Of a stretch of 64,000 nt of DNA, positions 36,212-48,044 are shown piece by piece. Source of the DNA: Boletus sp. NGJ (taxonomy: Eukaryota > Basidiomycota > Agaricomycetes > Boletales > Boletaceae). Position numbers and translations under genes: made by a program. The stretch covers positions 1,860,001-1,924,000 of the forward strand of contig JAGTXK010000055.1 in NCBI GenBank assembly GCA_019096195.1, read 5' to 3'. Below the pieces are notes generated by a model that worked only from the letters and a program-made list of their open reading frames with translations, searched no databases and was not told where the DNA came from. Numbering within the stretch: the first letter of the stretch is position 1; every line of letters begins with the position of its first letter.

Positions 36212-36439
36212 AGGCTCGTCGTAACTGACTGGATGCCAGATGGATGGTATACAGACGACTTGATTTACGGCTAACGAGTGTACATCTTTGCCGCCGATCA
36301 CCAACAAACACCATTAGAGCAGCATATGCAAGGGGAAACAAAGGAATAAATTTGTCCTTGCGAACGATGAGAAATGGTATATTGGTTGGTTCGGAGATGC
36401 GTGTCTCCCAGGACTAGTTGTCTTCTTGTCTGAGTCCGC

Positions 36440-37195
36440 TCAAGTTCTTCGTCGCTCTGCACGGCTGGGTGAGTCGGTCATAAATGAACGGAAGGAAATC
36501 ACATACTCCACTGGAACGCCGAGTACATCGATCGCATCGATCCGCGTCTGGGCATCATCGTCCCCACTCTGATTCGATTCGACGAATACCTAACCGACAC
36601 GCAGGTCAACACGCAGCGCTCCATGTGTCACAACCACAAAAGAGGGGAGAAATACGCACATGTAAACTATTCACGTTCGTGAACCGCACAAACTTGAGCG
36701 CCATCGGACGTCCATCTCGTACGTCCTCCTCGCGCAACGTCACAACCTGCGCAAACACCGCGTCGTTGGTACCCTCCACGTCCCCGAAGCTGATCGCGGG
36801 CTTGTTCACGAGCAGCTTGAGCGTCTTGGGCCCGCGCTCGGGTGCTACGGATGATCGCAAGACGAGCGTGCGGATGCGTACGGCTTGGTTGAACTGGATT
36901 GGGTCCCGGAGTCGAACGCCGCGCAGCACGAGTCAGCGTGGTAGGAGGGGGAAGGGGGTTGCTTACGTGGATGCTTAAGAGTAATTGGGCGTCTGCGCTG
37001 CTCTCGAGGTAGACATCGGACGACGTGTTCAGTTTTTTGGCTGCGAGGATCGATTTCAGGTCGTGCGGTCTCTCCTCGTTGAGACAATTTATCTGAGACA
37101 TGTCCAAGTGTTCCAACAGCGAGATCTGTCTGAGAGGGTTAGCGAGGCACTGCATGGTGAAACGAGGATCGAACGTCGTCTTTGGCTGCAGCCAT
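36440..37195 (-). CDS. PITH-domain protein
   Basis: ATG 37193-37195 gives MAAAKDD. Splicing 37126-37174 gives ISLLEHLDMSQINCLNEERP. The domain continues with VYLESSADAQLLLSIHFNQA, VRIRTLVLRSSVAPERGPKT, AISFGDVEGTNDAVFAQVVT, MALKFVRFTNVNSLH and VFVESNQSGDDDAQTRIDAI, ending DVLGVPV. This is a complete PITH fold. The domain was named for the proteasome-interacting thioredoxin family, but no thioredoxin part is present, so this is the stand-alone form. Its biochemical role is poorly known. The last few residues depend on whether a final intron is used; stops lie at 36440 or close by. Confidence 0.85.
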
Positions 37196-37691
37196 GGTCG
37201 TTGTGGTGTTCAGAAACGGAGATGTTGGATAGACCTCAGTAGTCGGCAGTACGATAGGAGGTATTTGCCTAATGCCTTACCTAATCGAGTTGAGAGTACC
37301 GCATCACGAGGCTCCAGGATTTCTTATAATGCCTGATAATGCCTTGTCATATAGACCTAGCGTTTTTCATGTTATCCGACCATTGTTATTTGGTTATTGT
37401 ACTTAAGAAGGTCTTATAAGCGCTGATAATAGCCTTGCCCAGGCCCCCATTGTCGCGTGACATGGCAAACATTCACATTGTCACAAAAGCAGATATAACG
37501 CTAGGGTCGTGATGCGCTCTGTCCAGTGCATGGCATCGATAACAAAGGTATTGCGAGTTCAAAGCAACGACGACGCGAGTCACTCGAGAAGAAACGTAGA
37601 GGTATTAGGATATTAATTCCTGGGTAAAAAAAACGAGGTCGTAGTTGGGTCGTAGCGATTTAAATTCCACCGGCTTTCGACTCCTCCCGTG
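37196..37691. other. Intergenic region with imperfect direct repeats
   Basis: About 500 bases form the 5' region of the PITH gene and the 3' region of Skt5. Two imperfect copies of a 25-26 base motif, with cores TCTTATAATGCCTGATAATG (37322) and TCTTATAAGCGCTGATAATA (37412), lie 90 bases apart. A third partial TAATGCCTTA is at 37268. No gene is apparent. Confidence 0.5.
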
Positions 37692-40133
37692 CTAGACGAT
37701 CACACATTCATCCTTTGCTTGCTGGCGCGTGGGTCGTCCGACGTTAGATCGTTTATTGCCCATGCGTTTCATCTCTGTCAGTCGAGTCATCGCGCGCTTG
37801 TTCCCTTGTGCTGTGACGCTATCAGTCACCCATATCAAACATACCGGGAGGGAAAAGCAAACATACCTGCTGCTCGCATATACCACCGCTTCGCAAACTC
37901 GATATCCTGCTTGATACCAATACCAACCTCCGCATAATAACCCACCGCATACTCTGCCTTGCTCAGACCCTTGTTTGCAGCTTTACGTGCCCATAGATAT
38001 GCCTCTGAGTCGCTCTGTTTGAGGACACCTTCACTGCCCGTTAGATACCATCCACTCAATGCAAGCTCCGCCTCCGAATAACCCTTTTCCGCTGCCTTAG
38101 TGTACCACGCTATGGACCTCCTAGGGTCCACGGGGCACGTGAGGATGCCATATTCGTAGCACTGTCCAAGTTTGAACTGCGATTGAGTATAACCGAGATG
38201 TGCTGCTTGGGTATAGAGCTGCTTTGCATACGCAGGATCGTGAACGACGAATTGAGAGTTGGGCATCTCGTGAAGCATGGCAAGCTCGTGTAGTGCATGG
38301 GGATTTTCTTCGTCCGCTTGTTCGGCTGCCCGCTTGAGCCAATTGATGGCTTCGCGGGGGTTCTTTTGCTCACCGAGAGAACCAAGCAAGAGGATCATAC
38401 CGAGCTTATACATTGCAGCTGTGTCTCCGAGCGAAGCCGCTTTGCGATAAAAAGCAGCAGCTCGAGCGGGGTCTCGCCGGGTTCCTGCCCCAATCTCATT
38501 ACAGACAGCGACACGGTATGCCGCCGCCGGATTGTTCTGTTTCGCGGCCTGCAAATACAGGTGATACGCCCGTTCGTGGTCTACTTGGAGACCTAGCATT
38601 CCTGTGCCGTGACAGTTGGCAAGGAAAAACTGGGCCTCGTCGTATGGTTCGTTTTGTGTTGCAAGTCTCCGGACAGTTTTCAATGACTCTTGGATGAGCA
38701 AATCCCTATACCTCTTCACAGCCCTCTGGTCTCTCGCATCAACTCCGATCTTCTTGGCGGCTTCGATGAGGTACTTTGCGTACAGGAAGTGAGCTTCGGG
38801 ATCTGGATCTGCTTTGATACGCTGACGGTACTGGTCGATGTATTCCTTGGTATAGGGAGGGGCCGTGAGATCAACAGCCTTGGTTTTACGGGTCGAGAGG
38901 TGGACAGAAGCTGTGGTGCCGGACCGCTGGAGAGGGGCTCCTGATGAGCGCATCTCGAATTCTGGATCATCAAATCCTTGGGGAAGAGTGGGTGCTGGAC
39001 CGTACGATCCTGGGGTTGGTGGGCCCGGTGTCGCTGGAGGACCCGGAGGACCTGAGTGGTATACACCAGTTGGTGGGAGATAGGGCGTGGACTGACTCGC
39101 TTGGAGAGAGGTTTGACTGTATGGATTGGGAGGGAGGTAGGGGTTCATCGGTGGCTGTGGGGGAGGGGGACCCATACCGAGGACGTTGGAGGCCGCGGCA
39201 TACAGGTGGTCATATTCGCCAGGTTGCGGTGGGGCAGTATGGGTGTGCCCATAGTTCGGTACCAAGCTCTGCTGAGAGCCTTGCCAGCCCTGTTGGAACT
39301 GTCTTTGGGGGTAGTATGCTTGCGCAGACGGGTTCCGGGAAAAGTGAGCTGATGATTCGGAGGAGGCGTATGCACTGGCAGGTGGAGATGCCGCATCATC
39401 ATAACTGTACATGCTCACAATGTCGGCATCTGCACCAGCCTGCAGGGGCTCCCCGCCTTCAGGATAACCGACATTGCTTAGCTCGTCAGCAGCATTGGGA
39501 TGGAATTGGCCTTGATGATAGATAACGCCACTGTCATCGACTGGATAGTAAGGGTCTGCCTGTCTATGAAGGCGCAAAGGAAGTGTTGCGTTAGGGGCGG
39601 GAGGTAGCGTGTTGGCGTGTCGAGGGTGAGCAAACCCCCTTTGTGAGGTGGCCTGCATGGACATGGACGTTCCGGCGCGAGGAATGGGATCGTAACTGAA
39701 TGACATGGCACTGGATACACGAGGAGGAGGGTCGTTTATGCGCATCGCGTTCATGTTATCAATGAGGGCCGATGCATCACGGTGGATGGATGGTATGTGG
39801 CCAAGATGGTCGGGTGAGGCATCATACGCCGGGGGTGCTCCCGAGGGGAAGGAAGGGACGGAGCGGTTGGGATGACGCATGAAGGTGGCTTCTGGAGTAG
39901 AGACATCAACAGGAGATGTTCAACGCAAGTTGAGAAGACATACGCGGGGATGAGTAGAAATCGTCCGCTAGGCCGCCAGCATCGTGGGGGGGATTGCCAG
40001 GAGCCCAACCTGGATGTCCATTTGGATAGAAACCTTCATGAATGGAGTAGACATCTGTGCTGAACTCGCCTGCTGAGGAAGGACCTGACTGGTCAGTCTC
40101 GCTCTCCGGAGCATCATAGGCAAGACCCGACAT
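37692..40133 (-). CDS. Skt5/Chs4-type chitin synthase activator with Sel1 repeats and CaaX box
   Basis: The protein starts at ATG 40131-40133 (MSGLAYDAPESETDQSGPSS) and is about 790 residues. The N-terminal half is Pro, Ser, Tyr and Gln-rich and disordered. The second half is a run of Sel1-like repeats, for example DRESLKTVRRLATQNEPYDE-type helices followed by AYRVAVCNEIGAGTRRDPAR, AMYKLGMILLLGSLGEQKNP, SQFKLGQCYEYGILTCPVDP, AELALSGWYLTGSEGVLKQS and AEYAVGYYAEVGIGIKQDIE. A short C-terminal exon after an intron at about 37822-37866 ends in CVIV, a CaaX prenylation signal. Yeast Chs4 has the same layout and prenylated end. The likely role is tethering and activating a chitin synthase at the plasma membrane. 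Confidence 0.9.
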
Positions 40134-40365
40134 GGCGCGAGTGAAGCTTTAAAGTTGAACGTGATGCGGACCCAACTTGCAAAGTTTTGTCGTGCGAGCT
40201 GAACTGCGAAGAGATAAACGTCAGATTGGTGGTGAGCACTTGATCAAAGGAAAGCTGAGACAAGGCGTATTCGCAGGGGAGCACTTGGTCGAGGCAACCT
40301 CGATGCAAGTAGATTTCCCACATCCACCTGCCACCGCCAATATACTATAAAAAAAAACAAACAAG

Positions 40366-42914
40366 CTATCCTACGACCACCATCGCATCCTCTATCTCTT
40401 TACCTGTCTCCTCCTCCTCCTCCTCCTTCTGGCCCTCAATCTGTGGGTCAGCGTCCGTTTGACGCAATGGAACATCGTCTTCCAGTTTCATCTCGACATC
40501 CCCCTTCTCCATCGCGCCTTGGTCAGAAACTCCAGACCACTCCCACTTCTCAAACGTCCGCTCAATCCGCTGTCGTTCCAGCCCTCCATCGATCTTCCGA
40601 ACCTTGATGGTAATCTCCTGCTTTCGCTCCACTGATGCCTTCCGTCCTGCATCCCCTCCTAGCGCTCCATCATCCCACTTTACCCATTGCTGTTGCCACC
40701 CCACCTCTTCCGGGTACACAGCTTGCACACTTCGTATTTCCTCTTCTTTCGGCAGATCCTCCACCACATCCCATCCCTTTGGCTGGAAATTCCTAAATTG
40801 CACCCGTTCCAGCGTGGTTCCTGTTTCCGTGCCCTGTGTCTCGATTGGCGATCGTTTCCTCTTAACCCCCCCGTTGACATTCGCGTTCCCATTTGTCAAC
40901 GCCTTTTTGACCGGTTTTCCGTGCTCCTCGTCGTCGCTTGTCGCGCCCGCCGCCAGCCTGATGCGCCACCTGAGCTCTCGAGCGAGCGACGACGCGTCTT
41001 TGATTCTGTCTATAGGGACTTGTTCTTTGGCGTCTCGTTTGGCTGCTTCGCTTCCGCGCTCCATGATTCGCACTTCCGAGACAAGGTACGAGCACAAGGC
41101 CTCCAGTGATTCCAGAACTCGAGGCGAGAATTCTTCTTTGGCCCTGAGATCGCGGAGGTATTTGTCGGCCACATACCAGCACAGTCTGGGGTGAGAAAGC
41201 GTCAGCCATGGCGACAAATCAACAGGAAAGCCGCGATACTTGGTAAAGTAAGGAAAACGGAACTTTTTTGGGACCCGCGTAGCCTTCTCAATGTCGATCA
41301 CTTTGAGTTCTGTCACCAGAGTAAGGTTCTTTGCAATGTGGACGACGTTTCGGAAACTCACGTGTACCGATGTTGTACGAGTGCAAGAAGTTGCCCCCAA
41401 AAACAAGTGAATCGGCGGGTGTGTGCTGAAAATTCCGTTGTAATAGTGCAAGATAATGAAAGGAAGTAAACCCACGACAGCATGTATCCAGCCGGTGGGG
41501 ATGATCATAGTGTTGCCGGGATGAAGAGTGACTTTGACAACCTCGTCGACCATATCACCTAGCCATATACTTGATTGTAGTTCTGTCCCGGACCACCGCT
41601 CGTACGCAGCCAGATTTCCAGGAGTGGGACGAATGAAGTAAAATACCTTTGTCCAAGAGTTTAGGAAGAATGACACGAAGGGTTTGATGGAAATGCCTAC
41701 CTTGCATCCCCTGAGAATGTGATAATACACTGACGAGCCAGCAAAGTCGACGTGCCAGTCCTATACAGAACTCAGCACTCGTGGCTCTGGAGACGAGACA
41801 GTACTTACCGTCCAGGCAGATGCTACACCCATCAAGCAATACAGTTGAACCTTGGGATATGTATGTCCCTTCCCTCTTCGTGTGCCTGGCCAGAACTTAT
41901 CCACCCAATCCAATTCGCGGACTAGCCGTGGTGGTAATACTCGATCCGCAAGCGGTGTTCCCGAGATTTCAAGTGAAATCACGTTTCGTACCTTGTCTCT
42001 GGCTGAGGGTTCCTTGTTGTAGTACTCCGCCCATTTCCCAAGGGTCCACCCCGGACAGTTTGATTGACTTGCGACATCTGTGAAGCGTGCATCGGCATTC
42101 AACGTACGTTGAATAGATGATCATACCTATGACTTCTACAGGAGTCTCGTGCCCCACAATATCCGCTACGTCCGACACCGTAAAGTCAGAATCCGGCATT
42201 TTCATCCCGAGCCCCTCCGGATCTTCGACAACAATAGGCTCCCTCATTGCATCTTCGTCGGTCTCCAGCCACTCGAGACCGAGGTCCGACCCTTTCATTC
42301 GCCTGAAGCTATCATCCTTGATTGGTTTCGACTGGATGACGCGTAACCATCTACTGGGGTCGGTTTCCACGCCAGCGTTCAGGTTAGCGTAGTCGGGCTG
42401 GGCACGTTTGCGTGCTGATTTACGGGCTGGTTGCTTGAGTGTGATCGTCCGAGAAGGTTTCTCGACGACGCATGATTTGCAGAACCTATTGTATGTGTTA
42501 CACATACACATTATAACGGATATTCCGGGTAGTAGCTGTAGCATAGACTTGCCATTTGTCGATTGTGTCGACGTCTGCGCCGTTCCCCGCGCACACCCAG
42601 TGATACCAGCTCTTACAAGCATCACATCTTATCCAGCTTTCCTTGGAGACCGTAGACTGCAAATCAGCCGGAAGGTCTTTACACGCCGGGCAGATGTCTT
42701 CCTCTATCGCCGCTGTTACAGACTGTACAGGGGAATCCTGCACTATTTCGTGTGCTTCTTCTTTGGCCTTCTCTGGTGGTCCTGACTCCTCGTGTGTAGG
42801 TACTGGTGTGAGTGACGACCTTGCTGACAACGGAGAGAGTGGTTCCAGTTGCGGGGTCCGTTCGGGGGATTTTTGAGGATTTGAACGCGTTATTCTGCGC
42901 GTACTGCGAGTCAT
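40366..42914 (-). CDS. JmjC histone demethylase with PHD finger (JHD1/KDM2-like)
   Basis: From ATG 42912-42914 (MTRSTRRITRSNP) the first exon encodes a PHD finger: ICPACKDLPADLQ, WIRCDACKSWYHWVCAGNG and, after an intron, WFCKSC. The JmjC domain follows: [99 protein letters not shown] and DSLVFGGNFLHSYNIGT. The iron-binding His and Asp (DWHVD) and the second His (NFLHS) are present, as is the Lys of [10 protein letters not shown], so catalysis looks intact. The C-terminal region is charged and ends with a Glu run. Relatives remove H3K36 methyl groups. Roughly eight introns interrupt the gene. Confidence 0.92.
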
Positions 42915-43110
42915 GTTCAAGCGATAACTGGCTTGGCACTGTCAGAACCGTTGTCGAGATGCTCGGTATGCACCTCACATAGAGAAAGTCGCCCGACCCA
43001 ATTGCAAGACTAGGAGAGCGTCCAAGCTTCCTTATGTAACATTTCCTTTTCGGATTCGTCGGTTAAGGGCCCGCCAAATTTTTAGTTAAATTAAATAATA
43101 GGACCATTAC

Positions 43111-43144
43111 TGAGTTCGACATTACTCGTCTGAGTTCGACATTA
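43111..43144. repeat. Two tandem copies of a 14-base motif
   Basis: TGAGTTCGACATTA occurs at 43111 and 43131, a 20-base period, followed by a degenerate relative starting TGAGTTTGAACACTT near 43181. Confidence 0.7.
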
Positions 43145-43148
43145 TCAA

Positions 43149-43174
43149 CTACACTTTCCGGTACAAAAGTGTAG
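43149..43174. repeat. Perfect 9-base-pair hairpin
   Basis: The arms CTACACTTT (43149-43157) and AAAGTGTAG (43166-43174) are exact reverse complements separated by 8 bases. Confidence 0.75.
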
Positions 43175-45219
43175 CCTGCCTGAGTTTGAACACTTGGTCT
43201 AGGTTTGAAATTAACAACTCCAGTACTATCACTTACTAATCCGGTTCGTTCACTTGTCCAGAAACATGAACAAGTCGCTTTTATTTACAGGTTCTCCAAT
43301 GTATTTACAGCTGCTACGAACGCAATCTCTTGTGTTTCTGTGAAGATCCACGACCAGCACACTGTGACAGGTATGTGACAACCCGTGACATTTGTGACTG
43401 GCCGCCTCATCATTAACTACGACGTATTCTCCTACCCAAACATATAAGAGTTCTAGGTTCGCTAGACCCGACGAGAAGGAGCCCCGATTCCTCCTTGACC
43501 TCGTCTTTGTTGAACCGGAACCGACAGGAGGCTGCTCAGAGCTCGATACCGAATTCAAGCAGGGGAGACAATCCGATTCTCCAAAACAACTTCGCGTGGG
43601 TTTCGAGGTTCCCACCCCAGGGTAAATTATTTTGATGAATCCCACCGTCGGATGAACGAACTCTAACTGACGATACGCGACTTCGCGGATAGTCCTTTCC
43701 CGAAAAACAATCAAGACAGTCGCACGGGCCGATTGTATTTTTCCAGAACAATTTTACGAGAGATCATTCTCCAGAAGGCACACCTTGTCCATGCGCAACA
43801 ACTTTAGCGATGTTCCTTTTTGATAACACAAGGACTCACGCTCCCAGGACATGCCGCCGTCGCATGGTAACAAAATTGCGGATGGCACCGTGGCTCGCTA
43901 GCAAAATTATCAACCTTGGTGGATGGCCGCCTGTGCCGCATCAGCAATGGCATTCCTGACACATAGCGTAACACGTTCCGGATCAATTGATTGCGCTCAC
44001 GTCTCGTTTCAGACCTTCGGTCTCGTCAAGCCGCAGTCGCCACAAAAATACGCCCCACTATACTGGGCTACCGCCGTTCAAACACATGTTCTGATAGGAT
44101 ATTGGCACGCACGGTTACTACCTTGCCTTTAGGAATGCACTCAAAACCAAACGAGCCATGTATGATATGATGAAGGCAGTACTGTACTTGTTAGTCTGCT
44201 CGTTTTCGTCGACCAGAATACTGCTAACTAACGTCAATCGAAAAAAGCAACAAAAGACGTGTGCGTCAATTAACTTTTTTTTTTTTTTTTGGAAGAACCA
44301 AGCGATGGGAATATTCTCGACTTGACGCTGGCATGAGAATGGGTCTATTCTCCGCATAGATCCCTCGGATCTAGTAAACTTTTACGGCTAGCGCGCAACC
44401 ACACAGATGAGCCACACGCAGCATTTTTGTTGAGTTGACTGGGGATTGAGTAAAAAAAACATCACAGTCTCGCCCCCGGTACTTTTTGAACTGCCAGATC
44501 TTCTGGCGCCAGTTCACACTCCACCACATCGATTCATCAGCGACTCGCTGGATTTGGAAATGATGAACGGACTTGTTACCGGTCCAGTTCTTCCTACTTA
44601 CCTCATTTGCAGGCCTGATAGGATTTAATTCTGGTGATCAGCACTCCAGCATATGTCCGACGGATCGCAGAACACCAGCCAGTGGCGCATTATCTACGCA
44701 CGTCTTATCGATCCATATGGTCGTCGTCTCTCGTTGACTAAATTCTCTGTCTACTTCAGGTTCAATTTAACCATACCTTATTTGTTTCAAATACCTGAGA
44801 CAAATTACAACACTGGCCAGACCTTGTTGCGGCACGATAAGTGATATGACATATCTCCATGAAGGGCTTGCCGTGGTGGAGATGCGCCCCTCTGCCGCAA
44901 GCGACTCTCATCATACTCATTTGATCACAAAGCAAGGTTCAGCTCGTTAACTGCGGGTTCTATGCATTAGAACAACCAAGGCGTCTAACCGTATGGGATT
45001 CGAATTGCCAACCGATCACGTACGTTGCTTTGTTTCTTGGTCAGATGTCGGACCATATTCAATTCTTTTGTATCTTAAGTTAGCAGACATGGAGGGTATC
45101 CAACTAGGGGAATATACAAGTACATCTAACTCCACAATGCGAGGGTCCCACGTCATTGGTGTACATAACACAAGTTTTTGAAGGGCGAGAAGTATGTACG
45201 TAGTAAGAGTCCTGTGGTT

Positions 45220-48044
45220 TTAGGAAAAGTATGACCGACGATGAGACCCAAGTGGCGAAAATCCATCGTCACACCCCAGAGCATCAGAAGTCGTCAGGAT
45301 GATCCGCGGATCGAGATAGTTGTTACTACCAAATGGCGTCCACCGAGCTCGTATTCCTGATCCCACCGAATCGGATGTCGCCTCAACAGTGAATGAGAAC
45401 TGATCTACGTCGTCATCGCCAAAGATTGGACTGTTGTTCTTCATGGCACCGCGTACTGATTCTATAGTCGGATGATGTGGTGCAGAAATCGGCGAGAGAC
45501 TACGATGTGTCATGACTGTTCCTGTCATGGAACTCGAGGTCGGCGGTGGTGTGTATGCCTCCCAACTGCCGCTGCCGTCATCAGTCGACACGGGGTCTGG
45601 TCTGCTGTCATCGTGCGAGAAGGAGATCGTCAAAGGTGCGAGGTGGGGGCGAGCTTGCCCACCTGCGGACACCAGGGAGAGGGTTCGTGTTTTGGAATAT
45701 GAAGCATTTGCGTAGGGTAGAGGCGTGTTGTCGTTCAAGCAGGGGGAGTGGCCCGGGCTTTGTTTAAAAGGAAAGGGTCTCGGCGATCGTTGGACCTGCT
45801 GTCGATTGGTGTCGCGCTCGATTCGAGCCTCCCATTCGGCTTTCAAAGTCTTTTCTTGCTCATGGGTGCGGCAATATACCCAGCGGATCTCACCAAGAGC
45901 CTGCAGGCAAGCCGTCACACCCTCCTCCCAATCGGCGTCCCATCCCACCATGTCCCTCTCTGCGTGAAGCTTATCGCTCCGCGCGAGGAGCAAGCCGGCG
46001 AAGAAACACCCCTCTCGAATCAAACCGGCGTCATATGCGAAGAAGTTTGAAGGCACCTTCAGGTGGCGTTGCAGCATCTCGATAACCCGAGGAAGAAATT
46101 TTTGACACTGTCGTATGGCAGAGAGATAGAGGGTGGCCGTGGCAGCCTGGTCCGCGGGAGTTGCGTGGTTGTGTTCGAGTGGTTTAGGAAGTGCTTCGCG
46201 GATAACGTTGAGGGATCCAAAGATGAAGATCTGCCAACCGCTGACGAAGCGTTCAACGTCTTCGCCCCGCATCAGGTCGCCCCCAGCAGCGCCAACGCCA
46301 GAAGGGTTGCGACGCAATGTTTCAAAGTTGTCCCAACAATGTTCGAGATTATCCCAGATTTCCGAGACTGCTTCCTTGCGTATGGCGATGCCGGATTCAG
46401 CACGCCGACGAGCACGAGGGCCCGTCAATGTGTAATGTATGGCACGGCACGCTTGGGAGACAGCCAAAGCGAGCGAAAAGTATTGCGTCGTCACCATGTA
46501 GGCCAAGGCTGCTCGTGGGTGACCGTTTTCTAGAGGGGACTTGAAGGGAAAGGTTGGCGTAACAGGCGAGCTGGAGGACGGCGAAGAGCGAGACGAACCC
46601 GCTGGGGAAGCGATACTGTGGGTAGCTGATGCACAATACTGAGGGGGAAGACTGCTCTGAAAAGAAGCGAAATCGTCATCATCCCTGGAACGGCGAATTC
46701 AGAAATGGCACCAAAGAGCGAGTTATTGTCGACATACAATAAAAGGCGTCCACCAGCCAGTCCCGTGGTTATGCCCTCATGTACATGGGCATACCAGAAT
46801 ACGCGAGCACGTACGAGTTCATCACAATATGGTCCTAGACCACTGTTGACGGACAGAGAGTTCTTGAAGTTGCACAGTGAGTAAACTTGGGACAGGGTTG
46901 CTTCGTAAGTGGTCTAGCGAAAGAGTCAACGCACGATAGATGGAGTAGTTTGAGGGGCACCTACCAGACGTTCCATGGGAGTCTGGATGTCTATTGGGCC
47001 ATGATGAACAACTGATCACTAACGATGATGAGAGACTGACCGTGAGTGAGTGGGAGCAGGAGCAGGAGGACTCTGACACCATCCCAAGATGGGCGCCGTA
47101 ATAGTGCGTGGAGGTCCACTAGCGTGAGTAACTCTCTGGTCATAGCCTCTGTGTGGAGCATCCTCGCACGTCGCTTAGGGTTGGAAATATCACCACAATC
47201 AAGAGGGTTGTTGTGACAGTCTGATGGGCCATCTTCAGTATCCTCCTTGCCAAACTCGTCTATGCCAAAAGACGCCGCCCAGGTGACGAGGAGCATGGCG
47301 AGCATTTTCCCTTCGATATCAAGTGGCGCAGTTCCGTCCGCGTGCGCAATATATCTGGAGGCGAATTCCCCGGGTTCGATGACTGGGCCTGTGAGAGGTC
47401 AGGTGAGTGAAGCACGGGAGGTGATGAGGTACTGACGCTGGATGCAAAACCTGCGGAAGAAGGAAGACCTGAGAAATGGGAGCTGCATTTCTGGAATGCA
47501 AGTGTGCTCCGCGGTCGCGGCCGCTGTGAAAAACGTGGTTGACGTGGGGTCTTGTGGGACAGATGGAGCAGTCGAGACATCATCTGTCACCTTTCCATAG
47601 ACGGCTCTGTGAAATTTAGAACGGTGCTCCAACAGAGGCAGAGATAAGGGCTTACTCGACTTGCTGTAGTCGTCTTCCCCGTCGAAGCAACTTGACCGCT
47701 TTTACCTCTGCGAACTCGTCCCTGCGCAACGATGAAGGGAGGATATGGAACGAGCTGCAGTTTGACTTACACGCATTTGATGTTGCGCTCTCTGCAGTTG
47801 GAGCACGAGGGTTGTGGTGCGCCGTTGGAATAAAACTCCTTGAGATCGCAACGCACCCTGCGGTGACCTGGTGAGCATGTACGAGAGGTGGGACGACGGC
47901 CGCGAACCTTCTCATGCGACATGCACCACATGCTGAGAACTGCTGTCTGGAGGACTTTGGCTGGCCAGGGGTGCGACGAGGAGGATAAGGAGCAGCGGTG
48001 GAGGAGGGGGTGCGGGGTGCGGCGGATGCAAGTCGGCGCGACAT
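45220..48044 (-). CDS. Zn2Cys6 fungal-type transcription factor
   Basis: The start at ATG 48042-48044 gives MSRRLASAAPRTPSSTAAPY. An intron splits the zinc cluster between CGACRMRR and VRCDLKEF. The assembled motif is C-x2-C-x6-C-x14-C-x2-C-x6-C, with a longer linker than usual. Later exons hold ASRYIAHADGTAPLDIEGKM, LAMLLVTWAASFGIDEFGK and ARVFWYAHVHEGITTGLAGG, which resemble the fungal transcription-factor middle homology region. The last large exon (45220-46506) encodes helices such as AVSEIWDNLEHCWDNFETLR. A Ser, Thr and Pro-rich tail follows. About seven introns are needed. Likely a nuclear regulator; the long linker and middle region recall XlnR-type factors, but a specific orthology is not supported by what I can see. 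Confidence 0.82.

Larger units (their letters stand above)
42915..45219. other. Gene-poor 2.3 kb stretch between JHD1 and the C6 factor
   Basis: No recognisable gene lies here. Visible structures are a tandem pair of the 14-mer TGAGTTCGACATTA (43111-43124 and 43131-43144), a perfect 9-base stem hairpin at 43149-43174, a 16-base T run at 44275-44290, and several short ORFs without motifs (the longest, about 150 codons, is at 43250-43714 on the minus strand). Base composition is AT-richer than in flanking genes. No transposase or reverse transcriptase motif was seen. Confidence 0.5.

Noticed and set aside
43250-43714. 154-codon minus-strand ORF
   Set aside because: No recognisable motif, no splice-linked neighbours, and it lies in an AT-rich non-coding stretch.
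44980-45010. B-box-like GGATTCGAATTGCC (minus strand)
   Set aside because: There is no matching A box at the right distance and no foldable tRNA arms.
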